Position numbers and translations under genes: made by a program. The notes below the pieces were generated by a model that did not search any database, was not told where the DNA came from, and saw only the letters and a list, made by a program, of their open reading frames with translations. From Shimia_B sp038525525 (GTDB lineage: Bacteria > Pseudomonadota > Alphaproteobacteria > Rhodobacterales > Rhodobacteraceae): a stretch of 64,000 nucleotides of DNA. The first letter of the stretch is position 1. Every line of letters starts with the position of its first letter. The stretch lies in contig JBCBHO010000004.1 in the NCBI GenBank assembly GCA_038525525.1, positions 1 to 64,000 of the forward strand. The letters are read 5' to 3'. Positions 47,197-56,056 of the stretch are shown piece after piece.

Positions 47197-48292
47197 GATT
47201 GTCCACGTGGCCCTTGGTGCGAGCGCCTATGACGTGGTGCTGGGGCCCGGTCTTCTGGACGAGGCGGGCGCACGCGTGGCCCCACTTCTGTCGCGGCCGC
47301 GCGTGGCCATTGTCACCGACGAGAACGTGGCGGCGCATCATCTGGCGCGCCTCGTGGCCGCCCTCGAGGCCGAGGGTCTGTCTGCCACATCGCTGACGCT
47401 GCCGGCGGGCGAGGCCACGAAGAGCTGGCCCCACCTGACGCGCACCGTCGAGTGGCTTCTGGCCGAGAAGATCGAACGACGAGACGTGGTCATCGCCCTC
47501 GGCGGCGGCGTCATCGGGGATCTCGTGGGCTTCGCAGCCGCGATCCTCAGGCGCGGCGTGCGCTTCGTGCAGATCCCCACGAGCCTTCTGGCGCAGGTCG
47601 ACAGCTCCGTGGGGGGCAAGACCGGGATCAACGCACCGCAGGGCAAGAACCTCATCGGTGCGTTTCACCAGCCCGCGCTCGTGCTCGCCGATACCGGCCT
47701 CCTCGACACGCTGACGGAGCGGGATTTCCTCGCGGGCTACGGGGAGGTGATGAAATACGGCCTCCTCGGCGACGCGGCCTTCTTCGGCTCGCTCGAGGAG
47801 CATGGCCCGGCGCTGCGCGACGGGGACGCCGCCGCCCGGCTGCGCGCGGTCACGCGGTCCGTGGAGATGAAGGCCGAGATCGTCGTGCGCGACGAGACAG
47901 AACAGGGCGACCGCGCCCTGCTCAATCTGGGCCACACGTTCTGCCATGCGCTCGAGGCCGCCACAGGCTATTCCGATCGGCTCCTCCACGGCGAGGGCGT
48001 GGCGATCGGATGCGCGCTCGCGACAGAGCTTTCAGCCCGTCTCGGTCTCGCCTCGCAGGAGGAGCCCGGCCGCGTTTCCGCGCATCTGGCGGCCATGGGC
48101 ATGAAGGCGCGGCTGTCCGACATCCCCGGCGCGCTGCCGTCCTCCGACGCGCTGATCGAGCTCATGGGGCAGGACAAGAAGGTCGTCGACGGCGCGCTGC
48201 GCTTTGTCCTCATGCGCGGGATCGGGGAGGCCTTCGTGACTGGCGACGTGCCACGCGACACCGTCCGCGATGTGCTGGAGGATGCCCGGTGA
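47189..48292 (+). CDS. aroB: 3-dehydroquinate synthase
   Basis: The 367-residue protein shows the AroB signatures VAIVTDENV, LPAGEATKSW, VIALGGGVIGDLVGFAAAILRRGVRFVQIPTSLLAQVDSSVGGKTGINAPQGKNLIGAFHQP and NLGHTFCHALE. It closes DAHP to 3-dehydroquinate using NAD and a metal ion. The start MREIVHVALG overlaps the 3' end of aroK, and its TGA overlaps the GTG of the following lipoprotein gene. Confidence 0.96.
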   Translation: MREIVHVALGASAYDVVLGPGLLDEAGARVAPLLSRPRVAIVTDENVAAHHLARLVAALEAEGLSATSLTLPAGEATKSWPHLTRTVEWLLAEKIERRDVVIALGGGVIGDLVGFAAAILRRGVRFVQIPTSLLAQVDSSVGGKTGINAPQGKNLIGAFHQPALVLADTGLLDTLTERDFLAGYGEVMKYGLLGDAAFFGSLEEHGPALRDGDAAARLRAVTRSVEMKAEIVVRDETEQGDRALLNLGHTFCHALEAATGYSDRLLHGEGVAIGCALATELSARLGLASQEEPGRVSAHLAAMGMKARLSDIPGALPSSDALIELMGQDKKVVDGALRFVLMRGIGEAFVTGDVPRDTVRDVLEDAR

Positions 48293-49317
48293 GACGGTGG
48301 CTGTGGGCGGCGCTCGTCGTGCTCGCGGCCTGCGCCCCTGCGGACATTCCCCCATTCGCGCCCCCCGCACCGGGGGCCAGCATCTACCCGATCGAAGTGA
48401 TCACGACGCGCGTGCCGCGCCCGGGCACGGCCTCGCTCTTCGGCGCGGATCGGAGCACCGGTCTGAATTACGCGCGCGCGCAGGTTTCGGTGCCGCCCAC
48501 GCACCAGACCGGGCAGATCGCCTATCCGAGCGGCCCGGCCGACGCGGCGCGGACCTTCGCGATCACGGCCGTGACACCCTACAGGAGCTTCGCCGGGATG
48601 GACGCGGCCCTCGGCGGCGCACGCGAGGTGGTGCTCTACGTCCACGGCTTCAACAACACAGTGCCCGAGGCCGCGTTTCAGGCAGCGCAGATCAGGCACG
48701 ATTTCGAGATCGAGCAGCCCAGCGTGCTCTTTGCTTGGCCTTCCGCGGGGGATGTGCGCGGCTATCTCTATGACCGCGACAGCGTCCTCTTCGCCCGGGG
48801 CGACCTCGTGGCGGCGTTGCGCGATCTCACGCGGTCGCGGCGCGTGCTGATCGTGGCCCATTCCATGGGCAGCCTGCTGACGATGGAAGCCATTCGCCAG
48901 CTCGCGCTCGAAGGCGAGGGCAGGGTGCTTCGGCGGATCAGCGGGGTGACGCTTGTCTCTCCTGATATCGACAGCGATCTCTTCCGCCGCCAGGCCGCCG
49001 ATATCGGGGCCTTGCCGCAGCCCTTCGTGATCTTCGTGGCCCAGGCCGACCGGGCGCTGAGCCTATCGGGCCTGCTCACCGGCCGCCGCGAGCGGCTCGG
49101 CAACATCTCGAGCGCGGAGGATATCGGGGATCTGCCCGTGGCCGTGGTGGATTTCACCGCGCTGGCGGCGCGGCGCGGGAACAACCATCAAATCGCGTTG
49201 GAGAGCCCCGCGGCGATCAGCATCCTGCGCTCGGTGCGGGACGGGGAGGCCACGGCGCTCTCGCGGCTGGCCCCCTACCTGATCAACGCCCCCGCGCGGC
49301 TGCCCGGGGGTAATTGA
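48289..49317 (+). CDS. Alpha/beta hydrolase DUF900 lipoprotein
   Basis: The 342-residue protein starts at a GTG that overlaps the aroB stop (GTGA). It begins RRWLWAALVVLAACAP, a lipoprotein signal with the lipobox LAAC. The DUF900 hydrolase core shows EVVLYVHGFNNTVPEAAFQAAQI, VLFAWPSAGDVRGYLYDRDS, LIVAHSMGSLLTMEA (nucleophile Ser) and GVTLVSPDIDSDLF. It is probably anchored to a membrane in the periplasm; substrate unknown. It ends 7 bases from the convergent ssb. Confidence 0.85.
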   Translation: MRRWLWAALVVLAACAPADIPPFAPPAPGASIYPIEVITTRVPRPGTASLFGADRSTGLNYARAQVSVPPTHQTGQIAYPSGPADAARTFAITAVTPYRSFAGMDAALGGAREVVLYVHGFNNTVPEAAFQAAQIRHDFEIEQPSVLFAWPSAGDVRGYLYDRDSVLFARGDLVAALRDLTRSRRVLIVAHSMGSLLTMEAIRQLALEGEGRVLRRISGVTLVSPDIDSDLFRRQAADIGALPQPFVIFVAQADRALSLSGLLTGRRERLGNISSAEDIGDLPVAVVDFTALAARRGNNHQIALESPAAISILRSVRDGEATALSRLAPYLINAPARLPGGN

Positions 49318-49324
49318 GCGTTAT

Positions 49325-49837
49325 CTAGAACGGGATCTCGTCGTCGAGATCGGCTGCCGGGGCAGGGGCGCTGTAGCCGCCGCCGCCACGCTGGTCGCCG
49401 CCGCCATAGCCGCCGCCCGATCCGCGATCGTCGCGGACATAGCCGCCACCGCCGCCGCCGCCCATGCTTGCGCCGCCGCCTTCATTGCGGCCGTCGAGCA
49501 TGGTGAGGTTGCCGGTGTAGTTGCGCAGCACGACCTCGGTGGAATACCGGTCTTGCCCGTTCTGGTCCTGCCACTTGCGGGTCTCGAGTTGACCCTCGAG
49601 ATAGACCTTGGATCCCTTGCGCAGGTATTGCTCGGCAATGCGCACGAGGCCCTCGTTGAAGATCGCCACGCGGTGCCATTCCGTCTTTTCGCGGCGCTCG
49701 CCCGTGTTGCGGTCTTTCCAGTTCTCCGACGTGGCCACGCTCAGGTTGCAGACCTTGCCGCCGTTCTGGAAGCTGCGCACCTCCGGGTCCTGGCCCAGAT
49801 TTCCGACGATGATCACTTTGTTCACAGAGCCCGCCAT
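49325..49837 (-). CDS. ssb: Single-stranded DNA-binding protein
   Basis: The 170-residue protein has the OB-fold of SSB (MAGSVNKVIIVGNLGQDPEVRSF, TSENWKDRNTGERREKTEWHRVAIFNEGLVRIAEQYLRKGSKVYLEGQL). A Gly-rich linker (about residues 123-155) and the acidic protein-interaction tip DLDDEIPF follow. It coats single-stranded DNA in replication and repair. Upstream is an AT-rich divergent promoter region. Confidence 0.97.
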   Translation of the reverse strand: MAGSVNKVIIVGNLGQDPEVRSFQNGGKVCNLSVATSENWKDRNTGERREKTEWHRVAIFNEGLVRIAEQYLRKGSKVYLEGQLETRKWQDQNGQDRYSTEVVLRNYTGNLTMLDGRNEGGGASMGGGGGGGYVRDDRGSGGGYGGGDQRGGGGYSAPAPAADLDDEIPF

Positions 49838-49952
49838 GGGTCCTCCTTCGAATCTCGCTGATTTTCCTCAATTCATTCATGTATTCGTTAACCAGCCCTG
49901 AATGTCCATTAAGCGTGGCTTTTTGCGGCGTCTTCGCTATAAGGTGCCGCCC

Positions 49953-50546
49953 ATGGGACGGCTGCTGTCACAGCTGGGATTGATGATGGCTGCCAGTGCC
50001 TTGGCGGCCTCTGCTGCCGTGGCGCAGACCACTTCGACGAAAAGCCGGAAGTCCATTTTTCAGAGCCAGCTCGACGTGCTCGATAACAGGGCGGCGTCGC
50101 AATACTCGAGCTCTGTGCGGCTCACGCCCCGGGCCTTCGAGACACCCTCACTCGCCAACGTGCCGCGCTTCGAGGGCCGCTATAACGGCCCCTATCTCGA
50201 GATGGCCCGGCGCGCGGCGCGCCAACACGGCATCCCCGAGGATCTCTTCCTCAGGCTCGTGCAGCAGGAGAGCGGCTGGAATGCGCGGGCGCGCTCGCAC
50301 AAGGGGGCCATGGGCCTCGCGCAGCTTATGCCTGCGACGGCGCGTTACCTGCGCGTCGATCCGAATGATCCACGGCAGAATCTCGAGGGCGGCGCGCGGT
50401 ATCTCGCGGAGCAGTACCGCAGGTTCCGGTCCTGGCGGCTGGCGCTGGCGGCCTACAATGCCGGCCCGCATCGCGTGGAGGAGTATGGCGGGGTGCCGCC
50501 CTTCAAGGAAACGCAGAACTACGTGCGGATCATCTTGGGATCCTAG
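49953..50546 (+). CDS. Lytic transglycosylase, SLT family
   Basis: The 197-residue protein has a signal peptide (LMMAASALAASAAVAQ, cleavage near residue 24) and an SLT/Goose-lysozyme-like domain: PEDLFLRLVQQESGWNARARSHKGAMGLAQLMPATARYL with catalytic Glu in QQESGW, and LALAAYNAGPHRVEEYGGVPPF. It cleaves peptidoglycan between MurNAc and GlcNAc. Start at the ATG after AAGGTG; an ATG 17 codons upstream is a less likely alternative. Confidence 0.92.
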   Translation: MGRLLSQLGLMMAASALAASAAVAQTTSTKSRKSIFQSQLDVLDNRAASQYSSSVRLTPRAFETPSLANVPRFEGRYNGPYLEMARRAARQHGIPEDLFLRLVQQESGWNARARSHKGAMGLAQLMPATARYLRVDPNDPRQNLEGGARYLAEQYRRFRSWRLALAAYNAGPHRVEEYGGVPPFKETQNYVRIILGS

Positions 50547-50561
50547 CCTCGCGCGCGGCGC

Positions 50562-50593
50562 GTCCCGGGCCGTGACCCGGGACCTCGTTTTTT
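50562..50593 (+). terminator. Rho-independent terminator of the transglycosylase gene
   Basis: GTCCCGGG (50562-50569) pairs perfectly with CCCGGGAC (50576-50583) and is followed by CTCGTTTTTT. Confidence 0.85.
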
Positions 50594-50603
50594 GAGGGGG
50601 GAG

Positions 50604-50625
50604 GCCCCGGCGCGGAGGCCGGGGC
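50604..50625. repeat. Hairpin matching the one after icd
   Basis: GCCCCGGC (50604-50611) and GCCGGGGC (50618-50625) have the same 8-bp arms as the hairpin at 19853-19873. It lies 10 bases past the stop of the ABC permease gene on the minus strand. Confidence 0.55.
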
Positions 50626-50635
50626 GTGGGGCGCA

Positions 50636-52060
50636 TCAGTCCTTCAGGCTCTCTTCCCGCAGGCCGTCGGCCAGGAGATTGAGCCCCAGCACCAGCGTCA
50701 CCAGCGCCACGGCGGGCACGATGGCCGGATGCGGGAAGGCGCTGAGCAGGCGGCGGCCCGCGTTGATCGTCGTCCCCCAGTCCGGGCTTTCCGGTGGCAG
50801 GCCCAGCCCGAAGAAGCCCAAGGTCCCCAGAAGGATCGTCGTGTAGCCGATCCGCAGGCAGAAATCGACGATGAGCGGGCCCCGCGCATTGGGCAGGATC
50901 TCCCAGAGCATGATGTACCAGGGGCCCTCGCCGCGCGTGGTGGCGGCGGCCACGTAGTCCCGCGTCTGGATGTCGAGGGCGAGACCCCGCACGATCCGGA
51001 AGACCGTGGGAGAGTTCACGAAGACCACCGAGACGAAAACGATGAGGATACCGCCTGGCACGTCGAAGAGGTCCGCGACACCCATAAAATCCACCGGCGT
51101 GTTGAACTGCGAAATGAGCGAGAGATAGAGCCACCCGCCGATCAGCACCGTGCCAGCCACGAGCACGTTTCGCTTCGTGGGCGTCGTGAAGTACCGCGAA
51201 TTGAAAAGCACCACGAGAAAGAGGATCGGGAAGAGGAAAAGGACCATGGCCATGTAGGTGGGCAGGCCCGTGGCCACGATCTCGGGCGTCACCAGCAGGT
51301 AGAAGAGCAGGATCACCGGGAAGGCGAGGATGAGGTTCGCCACGAAGGTCAGCACCGTGTCGAAGGCCCCGCCGAAATAGCCCGCGGGCAGGCCCAACGT
51401 GATCCCCACCATGAAGGCGAAGAGCGTGGCCAGCGGCGCGATGGTGATGACGATCTGGCTTCCCGCCACCATGCGCGAGAAGACATCGCGCGCCAGCGCG
51501 TCCCCGCCCAGGAGGTAGTGCGGGTAGGCGCTGTCCTCGCCACCGCTCAGGGGCGATCCGGGCGGTTCGTTCTTCATCACCACCTCTTGCGCGAGAGGGT
51601 CGTAGGTCATGATCAGGTTCGCGAAAAGCGCGGTGAACACCCAGAATAGCACGAGGCCGAGGCCCACCATGCCGATGGGGCTGTCAAAGAGCTTGCCATA
51701 GAGGCCCAGCCGCTTCTTGAACATGATGGAAAGGGCGAAGGTCGCGATAAGCGCGACCCAGACAGGCGTGAACCGCGCGCCCACCTCGCCGATGATGCCC
51801 GTGATGCCGTAGGGGCCCACGATCGCCACGGCCATGTAGAGCACGACGATGGCCACGATGCCCGTGGCCGAGGCGAGGAACGCCATGGAGGCGTAGTCCG
51901 CCGGGCCCTTCTGCATCGCCAGAAGCCCCGAGCGGTTCGTGGTCACGAAGATCGGGATGATGAATTGCAGCGCCATGCTCAGGAGCGCGAGGACGCCCAG
52001 CGCGTAGATGATTGGGTTGAGATACGCTCCGAAGGAGCCGGTCCAGGTCAGTGCTTCCAT
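50636..52060 (-). CDS. Peptide-type ABC transporter permease (DppC-like, enlarged)
   Basis: The 474-residue protein has a C-terminal DppC/OppC permease core: YLLGGDALARDVFSRMVAGSQIVITIAPLATLFAFMVGITLGLPAGYFGG, AATTRGEGPWYIMLWEILPNARGPL (EAA-like loop) and DWGTTINAGRR. It is about 170 residues longer than usual. The N-terminus adds about four hydrophobic segments (1-150), and about 80 residues with two more segments (FLFPILFLVVLFNSRYFTTPTKRNVLVAGTVLIGGWLYLSL) are inserted in the core. It sits downstream of the DppB-like gene; no ATPase gene follows. Confidence 0.88.
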   Translation of the reverse strand: MEALTWTGSFGAYLNPIIYALGVLALLSMALQFIIPIFVTTNRSGLLAMQKGPADYASMAFLASATGIVAIVVLYMAVAIVGPYGITGIIGEVGARFTPVWVALIATFALSIMFKKRLGLYGKLFDSPIGMVGLGLVLFWVFTALFANLIMTYDPLAQEVVMKNEPPGSPLSGGEDSAYPHYLLGGDALARDVFSRMVAGSQIVITIAPLATLFAFMVGITLGLPAGYFGGAFDTVLTFVANLILAFPVILLFYLLVTPEIVATGLPTYMAMVLFLFPILFLVVLFNSRYFTTPTKRNVLVAGTVLIGGWLYLSLISQFNTPVDFMGVADLFDVPGGILIVFVSVVFVNSPTVFRIVRGLALDIQTRDYVAAATTRGEGPWYIMLWEILPNARGPLIVDFCLRIGYTTILLGTLGFFGLGLPPESPDWGTTINAGRRLLSAFPHPAIVPAVALVTLVLGLNLLADGLREESLKD

Positions 52061-52075
52061 GGGTCCTGCTCCTCT

Positions 52076-53122
52076 TTAAGCGACGCGGATGCGCGGGTTG
52101 AGATAGACATAGCCGATATCGGATATGAGCTGCGTGACGAGCACGACGACGACGGCCACCACCGAGCAGGCGAGCAGCAGGTCGATATCGTTGTTGCCCG
52201 CCGCCTGCACCAACAGCCAGCCGAAGCCCTTGTAGTTGAAGAGCGTCTCCACGATGACGACGCCGTTCAAAAGCCACGGGAACTGCAGCATGATCACGGT
52301 GAAGGGCGCGATGAGCGCGTTTCGGAGCGCGTGCTTCAGCACGATGTTCTTGAAGCTCACTCCCTTGAGCCGTGCGGTACGGATGTACTGCGCGGTCATG
52401 ACTTCGGCCATGGAGGCCCGCGTCATCCGCGCGATGTAGCCTAGGCCGTAGAGCGCGATGGTGATTACCGGCAGGAAGAAATTCTCGAAGTTCGCGCCAT
52501 CCATGGCGGAGGTTGCGGAGCCCTTGAAGATCCGCCCGAAGCCCGCCGAGGAGGCGAAGAGCGCGATGAAGATCACGCCCGAGACGTATTCCGGCGTGGC
52601 CGTGAAGGCGATGGAGGTGGTGGAGAGCGTCCGGTCCGTGCGCGAGCCCTCCCGCATTCCCGCCAGCACGCCAAAGATCAGCGCACCGGGGACCATCACG
52701 ATCATGACCCACATCATCAGGAAGCCGGTCAGGCCCAGCCGCTCGAAGGTGATGCCGCCCACGCCTTCCTTGAAGACGGTCGAGAAGCCCCAGTTGCCTT
52801 GCAGGAGCCCGCAATATTCCGGCGTGTCCTCGGGCTCTACGCCCGGGCGCACGCAGCGGCCCACGACGCGGCCATCCTCGAGCTCGGTGATGTGCCCCGG
52901 CAGGACGCCGGCCCACTCCAGATACTTCACCGGCATCGGCTCGAGATAGCCGCGCGGCTCCAGCCAGCTTTGCACCTCGGCCTCGGTCATGCGGAAATTG
53001 CCCTGCGTCTTCGCGAGCTTTTCGAGGTTCGGATAGAGGTTCGTCAGGAAAAAGACGATGTAGGTCAGGCAGATCGCCGTGAGCAGCATGACGCTCGCGC
53101 GTCGAAGGATGAACTTACCCAT
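52076..53122 (-). CDS. Peptide-type ABC transporter permease (DppB-like)
   Basis: The 348-residue protein has the N-terminal MGKFILRRASVMLLTAICLTYIVFFLTNLYPN and permease motifs AFTATPEYVSGVIFIALFAS, ARMTRASMAEVMTAQYIRTARLKGVSFKNIVLKHALRNALIAPFTVI. The large loop after the first helix (about residues 35-130) contains two cysteines (RCVRPGVEPEDTPEYCG) that could form a periplasmic disulfide. It partners the enlarged permease 15 bases downstream. Confidence 0.92.
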   Translation of the reverse strand: MGKFILRRASVMLLTAICLTYIVFFLTNLYPNLEKLAKTQGNFRMTEAEVQSWLEPRGYLEPMPVKYLEWAGVLPGHITELEDGRVVGRCVRPGVEPEDTPEYCGLLQGNWGFSTVFKEGVGGITFERLGLTGFLMMWVMIVMVPGALIFGVLAGMREGSRTDRTLSTTSIAFTATPEYVSGVIFIALFASSAGFGRIFKGSATSAMDGANFENFFLPVITIALYGLGYIARMTRASMAEVMTAQYIRTARLKGVSFKNIVLKHALRNALIAPFTVIMLQFPWLLNGVVIVETLFNYKGFGWLLVQAAGNNDIDLLLACSVVAVVVVLVTQLISDIGYVYLNPRIRVA

Positions 53123-53219
53123 CAGGGCCCCTGTGTTGGCTGTGGCGCCGCGCTCGCGAGATCGTCTGAGGGCGCTCTTTTCATAGCTTTCCGTGGTGGT
53201 GCGACCCGTCCACGGAAGA

Positions 53220-53245
53220 GGGGCCGCCGGTTTCCCGGCGGCCCC
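53220..53245 (-). other. Intercistronic stem-loop between solute-binding protein and permease genes
   Basis: GGGGCCGCCGG (53220-53230) pairs with CCGGCGGCCCC (53235-53245) as an 11-bp stem with a TTTC loop. It lies 17 bases past the binding-protein stop. Such hairpins usually protect the binding-protein message and reduce read-through into the permease genes. On the minus strand a short TCTTCC follows. Confidence 0.7.
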
Positions 53246-53262
53246 GTCTTGTCAGCGGTCCG

Positions 53263-54918
53263 TTAGGCCGCGAAGCCCCACTTATAGACCTGCGGCAGGT
53301 AGGCGATGTGCATGTCCACACCCACCATGCCCTCGCGGTGGTGACGCGTGAGCGTCCGCCAGTAGGGCTGAATGGTGACGCCTTCGTCGATCATGATCGC
53401 CTGAAGCTGGCCCATGACCTCGCGGCGCGCGTCAGCGTCAGCGATGGAATTCGCCTGCGCGAGGAGCGCGTCGAACTCGGCATTCGCAAAGCCGCTCTCG
53501 TTCCACGCCTCGCCGGAGCGATAGGCGAGACCGAGGACCTGCGTGCCCAGCGGGCGGTGGTTCCAGTTCGTGGAGCTGAACGGGTACTTGGCCCAGTCAT
53601 TCCAGAACGTGGAGCCCGGCAGGACCGTCCGGCGCACGTTGATGCCCGCATCGCGCAGCTGCGCGGCCACCGCATCGGTGGTGTTCTTGCGGTAATCGTC
53701 GTCGATGGAGATCAGCTCGTGCTCGAAATCGGCCATGCCGGCTTCCGCCATCAGCTCGGCCGCGCGGGCCGGGTCGTACGGGATGCGCGTCACGGACGGA
53801 TCGTGCTCGGGGTGCACCGGGCCCACATGAGCGTTGTCGGCGGTGATGCCGAGACCGGAGACGCCAAGCTCGAGGCAGACGGAGTTATCGACGGCCATGG
53901 CGATGGCCTGACGCACGCGCTTGTCGGCGTAGGGGCGCATGCCGTCGACTTCGGCGAGCTGGTTCGGACGGATGCAGACCGTGGCACCCGAGACGACGTC
54001 GGACTGCACGAGGCCGAGGCCGGTCTGGATGTCCACGAAGTCACCCACCGTCTCCCAGTTCATGTCGATCTCTTCGGCCTCGAAGGCTGCGACGAACGCG
54101 GCCGGGTCGGTGCCGTAATCGATGAACTCGATGCGGTCGATGTAGCCACCTTTGCCAGCGGCATAGCCCCACCACTCGTGATCGGGGTTCTTTTCGACGA
54201 CGCCGCGCACACCCACGGTGAGCTCGACGGGGCGCATGAAGCCGGTACCGATCGGGCTGTCGATGCTCTCGAGCGAGGTGTCCGGATGCACGATGGCCGC
54301 CGGATAATCCGCCATACCGGCGATGAGCGTGATGTCAGGCGCGGGCAGATTAAGCTGCACGGTGTTCTCGTCGACGACCACGATCGCGCCTTCGATGGCA
54401 CGGTTCGTATTGCTGTCGATGAGCGTGGCGAAGCGGCCCGCCATGGAGTTGCCCTCCACATCGGCCTCGCACCAGCCAGCGATGTTGCGGGCGACGTCTT
54501 CGGCGGTGAACGCGTCGCCGTTGTTCCAGGTCACGCCCTGGCGCACATTCAGCGTGTACTGCGTAGCGTCCTCGTTCACTTCCCAGCTCTCGAGGAGCAT
54601 GGGCTCGAAGGAGCCGTCGGAATTGTATTCCACGAGGTATTCGAGCCAGCCGGCGGTGTAGGTGGCGATCTGGGTCCAGTCGTAGGTGCGCGGATCCTTG
54701 AGCGCGCGGACTTCCATCTGCATGCGGATGGTGCCGCCCTGTTGGGCGTGGGCCGCGGCCTTAGCCGGGGTCGCCCCGATCATGCCGTAGGCAACCGTGG
54801 TGGCCACACCCAGCGCCGTGGTACGTGCAAGAAACTCGCGGCGGTCCATCTTGCCCGCCTTGTGCTCCTCTGCGTACATCACTGCTGCAGGATGCACCTT
54901 TGGGTTCGTCTGCGTCAT
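53263..54918 (-). CDS. Peptide/nickel-type ABC transporter substrate-binding protein
   Basis: The 551-residue family 5 solute-binding protein has a Tat-type signal (KMDRREFLARTTALGVATTVAYG, ending ATPAKAAA near residue 53). Family features are LLESWEVNEDATQYTLNVRQGVTWNNGDAFTAEDVARNI, GTGFMRPVELTVG, DKRVRQAIAMAVDN and DYRKNTTDAVAAQLRDAGINVRR. It binds peptides or similar solutes in the periplasm. The start MTQTNPKVHP is preceded by GGGAGATTAAG; an extension of 36 codons is rejected. Confidence 0.92.
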   Translation of the reverse strand: MTQTNPKVHPAAVMYAEEHKAGKMDRREFLARTTALGVATTVAYGMIGATPAKAAAHAQQGGTIRMQMEVRALKDPRTYDWTQIATYTAGWLEYLVEYNSDGSFEPMLLESWEVNEDATQYTLNVRQGVTWNNGDAFTAEDVARNIAGWCEADVEGNSMAGRFATLIDSNTNRAIEGAIVVVDENTVQLNLPAPDITLIAGMADYPAAIVHPDTSLESIDSPIGTGFMRPVELTVGVRGVVEKNPDHEWWGYAAGKGGYIDRIEFIDYGTDPAAFVAAFEAEEIDMNWETVGDFVDIQTGLGLVQSDVVSGATVCIRPNQLAEVDGMRPYADKRVRQAIAMAVDNSVCLELGVSGLGITADNAHVGPVHPEHDPSVTRIPYDPARAAELMAEAGMADFEHELISIDDDYRKNTTDAVAAQLRDAGINVRRTVLPGSTFWNDWAKYPFSSTNWNHRPLGTQVLGLAYRSGEAWNESGFANAEFDALLAQANSIADADARREVMGQLQAIMIDEGVTIQPYWRTLTRHHREGMVGVDMHIAYLPQVYKWGFAA

Positions 54919-55134
54919 CTTAATCTCCCTGTGACACAACAATATTCGAGAACGAGTGATATCTGCGCTGCGCCACCGATCCGGCGGCGCCGTCCCGGCA
55001 CATACCTCTCCTCGCGTGGACGCCATTCGGCATCATTCGCAAGCATAGGTCAACGGCTGCTTTCGCCCATCCGTATAACATTTGCGACACGCATGGCGTC
55101 GAAAACAGACTTCGACACGGGGTTCAACCAAGTT

Positions 55135-55956
55135 TCAGTTCAGCCGGGGCGAAGGCGCACGCGTCTCGGAGCCGCGGAAATCGCTTGGCGTGCGGCCTGT
55201 CTGCTTCTGAAAGGCGCGGGTGAAATAGGCCGCCGAGGAGAAGCCGAGGCCCTCCGCGATCTGGCCCACGGGGCGCGAGGTTTGCGCGAGCATGGCGCGG
55301 GCCTCGTGCATGACGCGCTCGTTGAGCAGGGTGTGAGCGGAGTGCCCGAGCGCCACCTTGCAGGCCCGCGTGAGGTGCGTCGGCGTAACGCCGAGCTCCT
55401 TGGCGAGGGCATCGACGGAGCGGCCCTTGGCATAGTCGCGTTCCACGAGCTGAGTGAAGCGCTTTGCGAGGGCCTCGGCGGCGGAGCCTTGGCTCACTTC
55501 GAGCTGGTTGGTCTGCCGCGCGAGCCAAACCGAGATGAGCCCGATGTGATGATGGGCCGCGCGCCGCCTGAGCTCCGGTGACCCGATGTCCTTTCGCGTC
55601 AGCTCGCGCTGCAGCGCTTCGAAGAGCGTCACGAACTCGCCGTGCTGAAGCACGTCGCGGACCCTGTAGAGAACAGGCGCGGCGGGCAGCTCACCGCCCT
55701 GATCCGAGGGCACGGTCAGGAGCTGGCCGAAATGGCCGGGCTTGGCGTCGAAAGCGTGGGGCGTGCCCGCTGGCAGATAGACGATCGTGTTGGTGGAAAA
55801 GACCGAGCGCTTGCCATCGAGGGTGATGCGCCCCTGGCCCTTCGTGAACCAGATCAGCGTGTGGCTGTCGCTGGCATGAAGCGTCTCAGCGCGCCAGGCC
55901 GCACGCGCAGAGATCTGCGGCAGGGGCGTGATGCTGATTTCGTCGTGGGACGGCAT
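55135..55956 (-). CDS. AraC-family transcriptional regulator
   Basis: The 273-residue protein has an N-terminal cupin-like sensing domain (TLIWFTKGQGRITLDGKRSVFSTNTIVYLPAGTPHAF). A C-terminal AraC double helix-turn-helix (about residues 170-265) includes SVDALAKELGVTPTHLTRACKVALGHSAHTLLNERVMHEARAML and VGQIAEGLGFSSAAYFTRAFQKQTGRTPSDFR. It lies on the same strand upstream of the ABC transporter operon, so control of that operon is possible but unproven. Confidence 0.9.
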   Translation of the reverse strand: MPSHDEISITPLPQISARAAWRAETLHASDSHTLIWFTKGQGRITLDGKRSVFSTNTIVYLPAGTPHAFDAKPGHFGQLLTVPSDQGGELPAAPVLYRVRDVLQHGEFVTLFEALQRELTRKDIGSPELRRRAAHHHIGLISVWLARQTNQLEVSQGSAAEALAKRFTQLVERDYAKGRSVDALAKELGVTPTHLTRACKVALGHSAHTLLNERVMHEARAMLAQTSRPVGQIAEGLGFSSAAYFTRAFQKQTGRTPSDFRGSETRAPSPRLN

Positions 55957-56056
55957 GGGCGTTGGTCCGTGTTCGATTTGTGAAGAAATAACGGCAAAAT
56001 TACGGCATGCGAAGCCGCTAAATGTGGGGTTTGGTCAAGGACGGGCGCGCGAGATA

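Noticed and set aside
49370..49500. Repeated GCC/CCG units at the 3' end of ssb as a tandem repeat or CRISPR-like array
   Set aside because: They encode the normal Gly-rich linker of SSB and are degenerate codon repeats.
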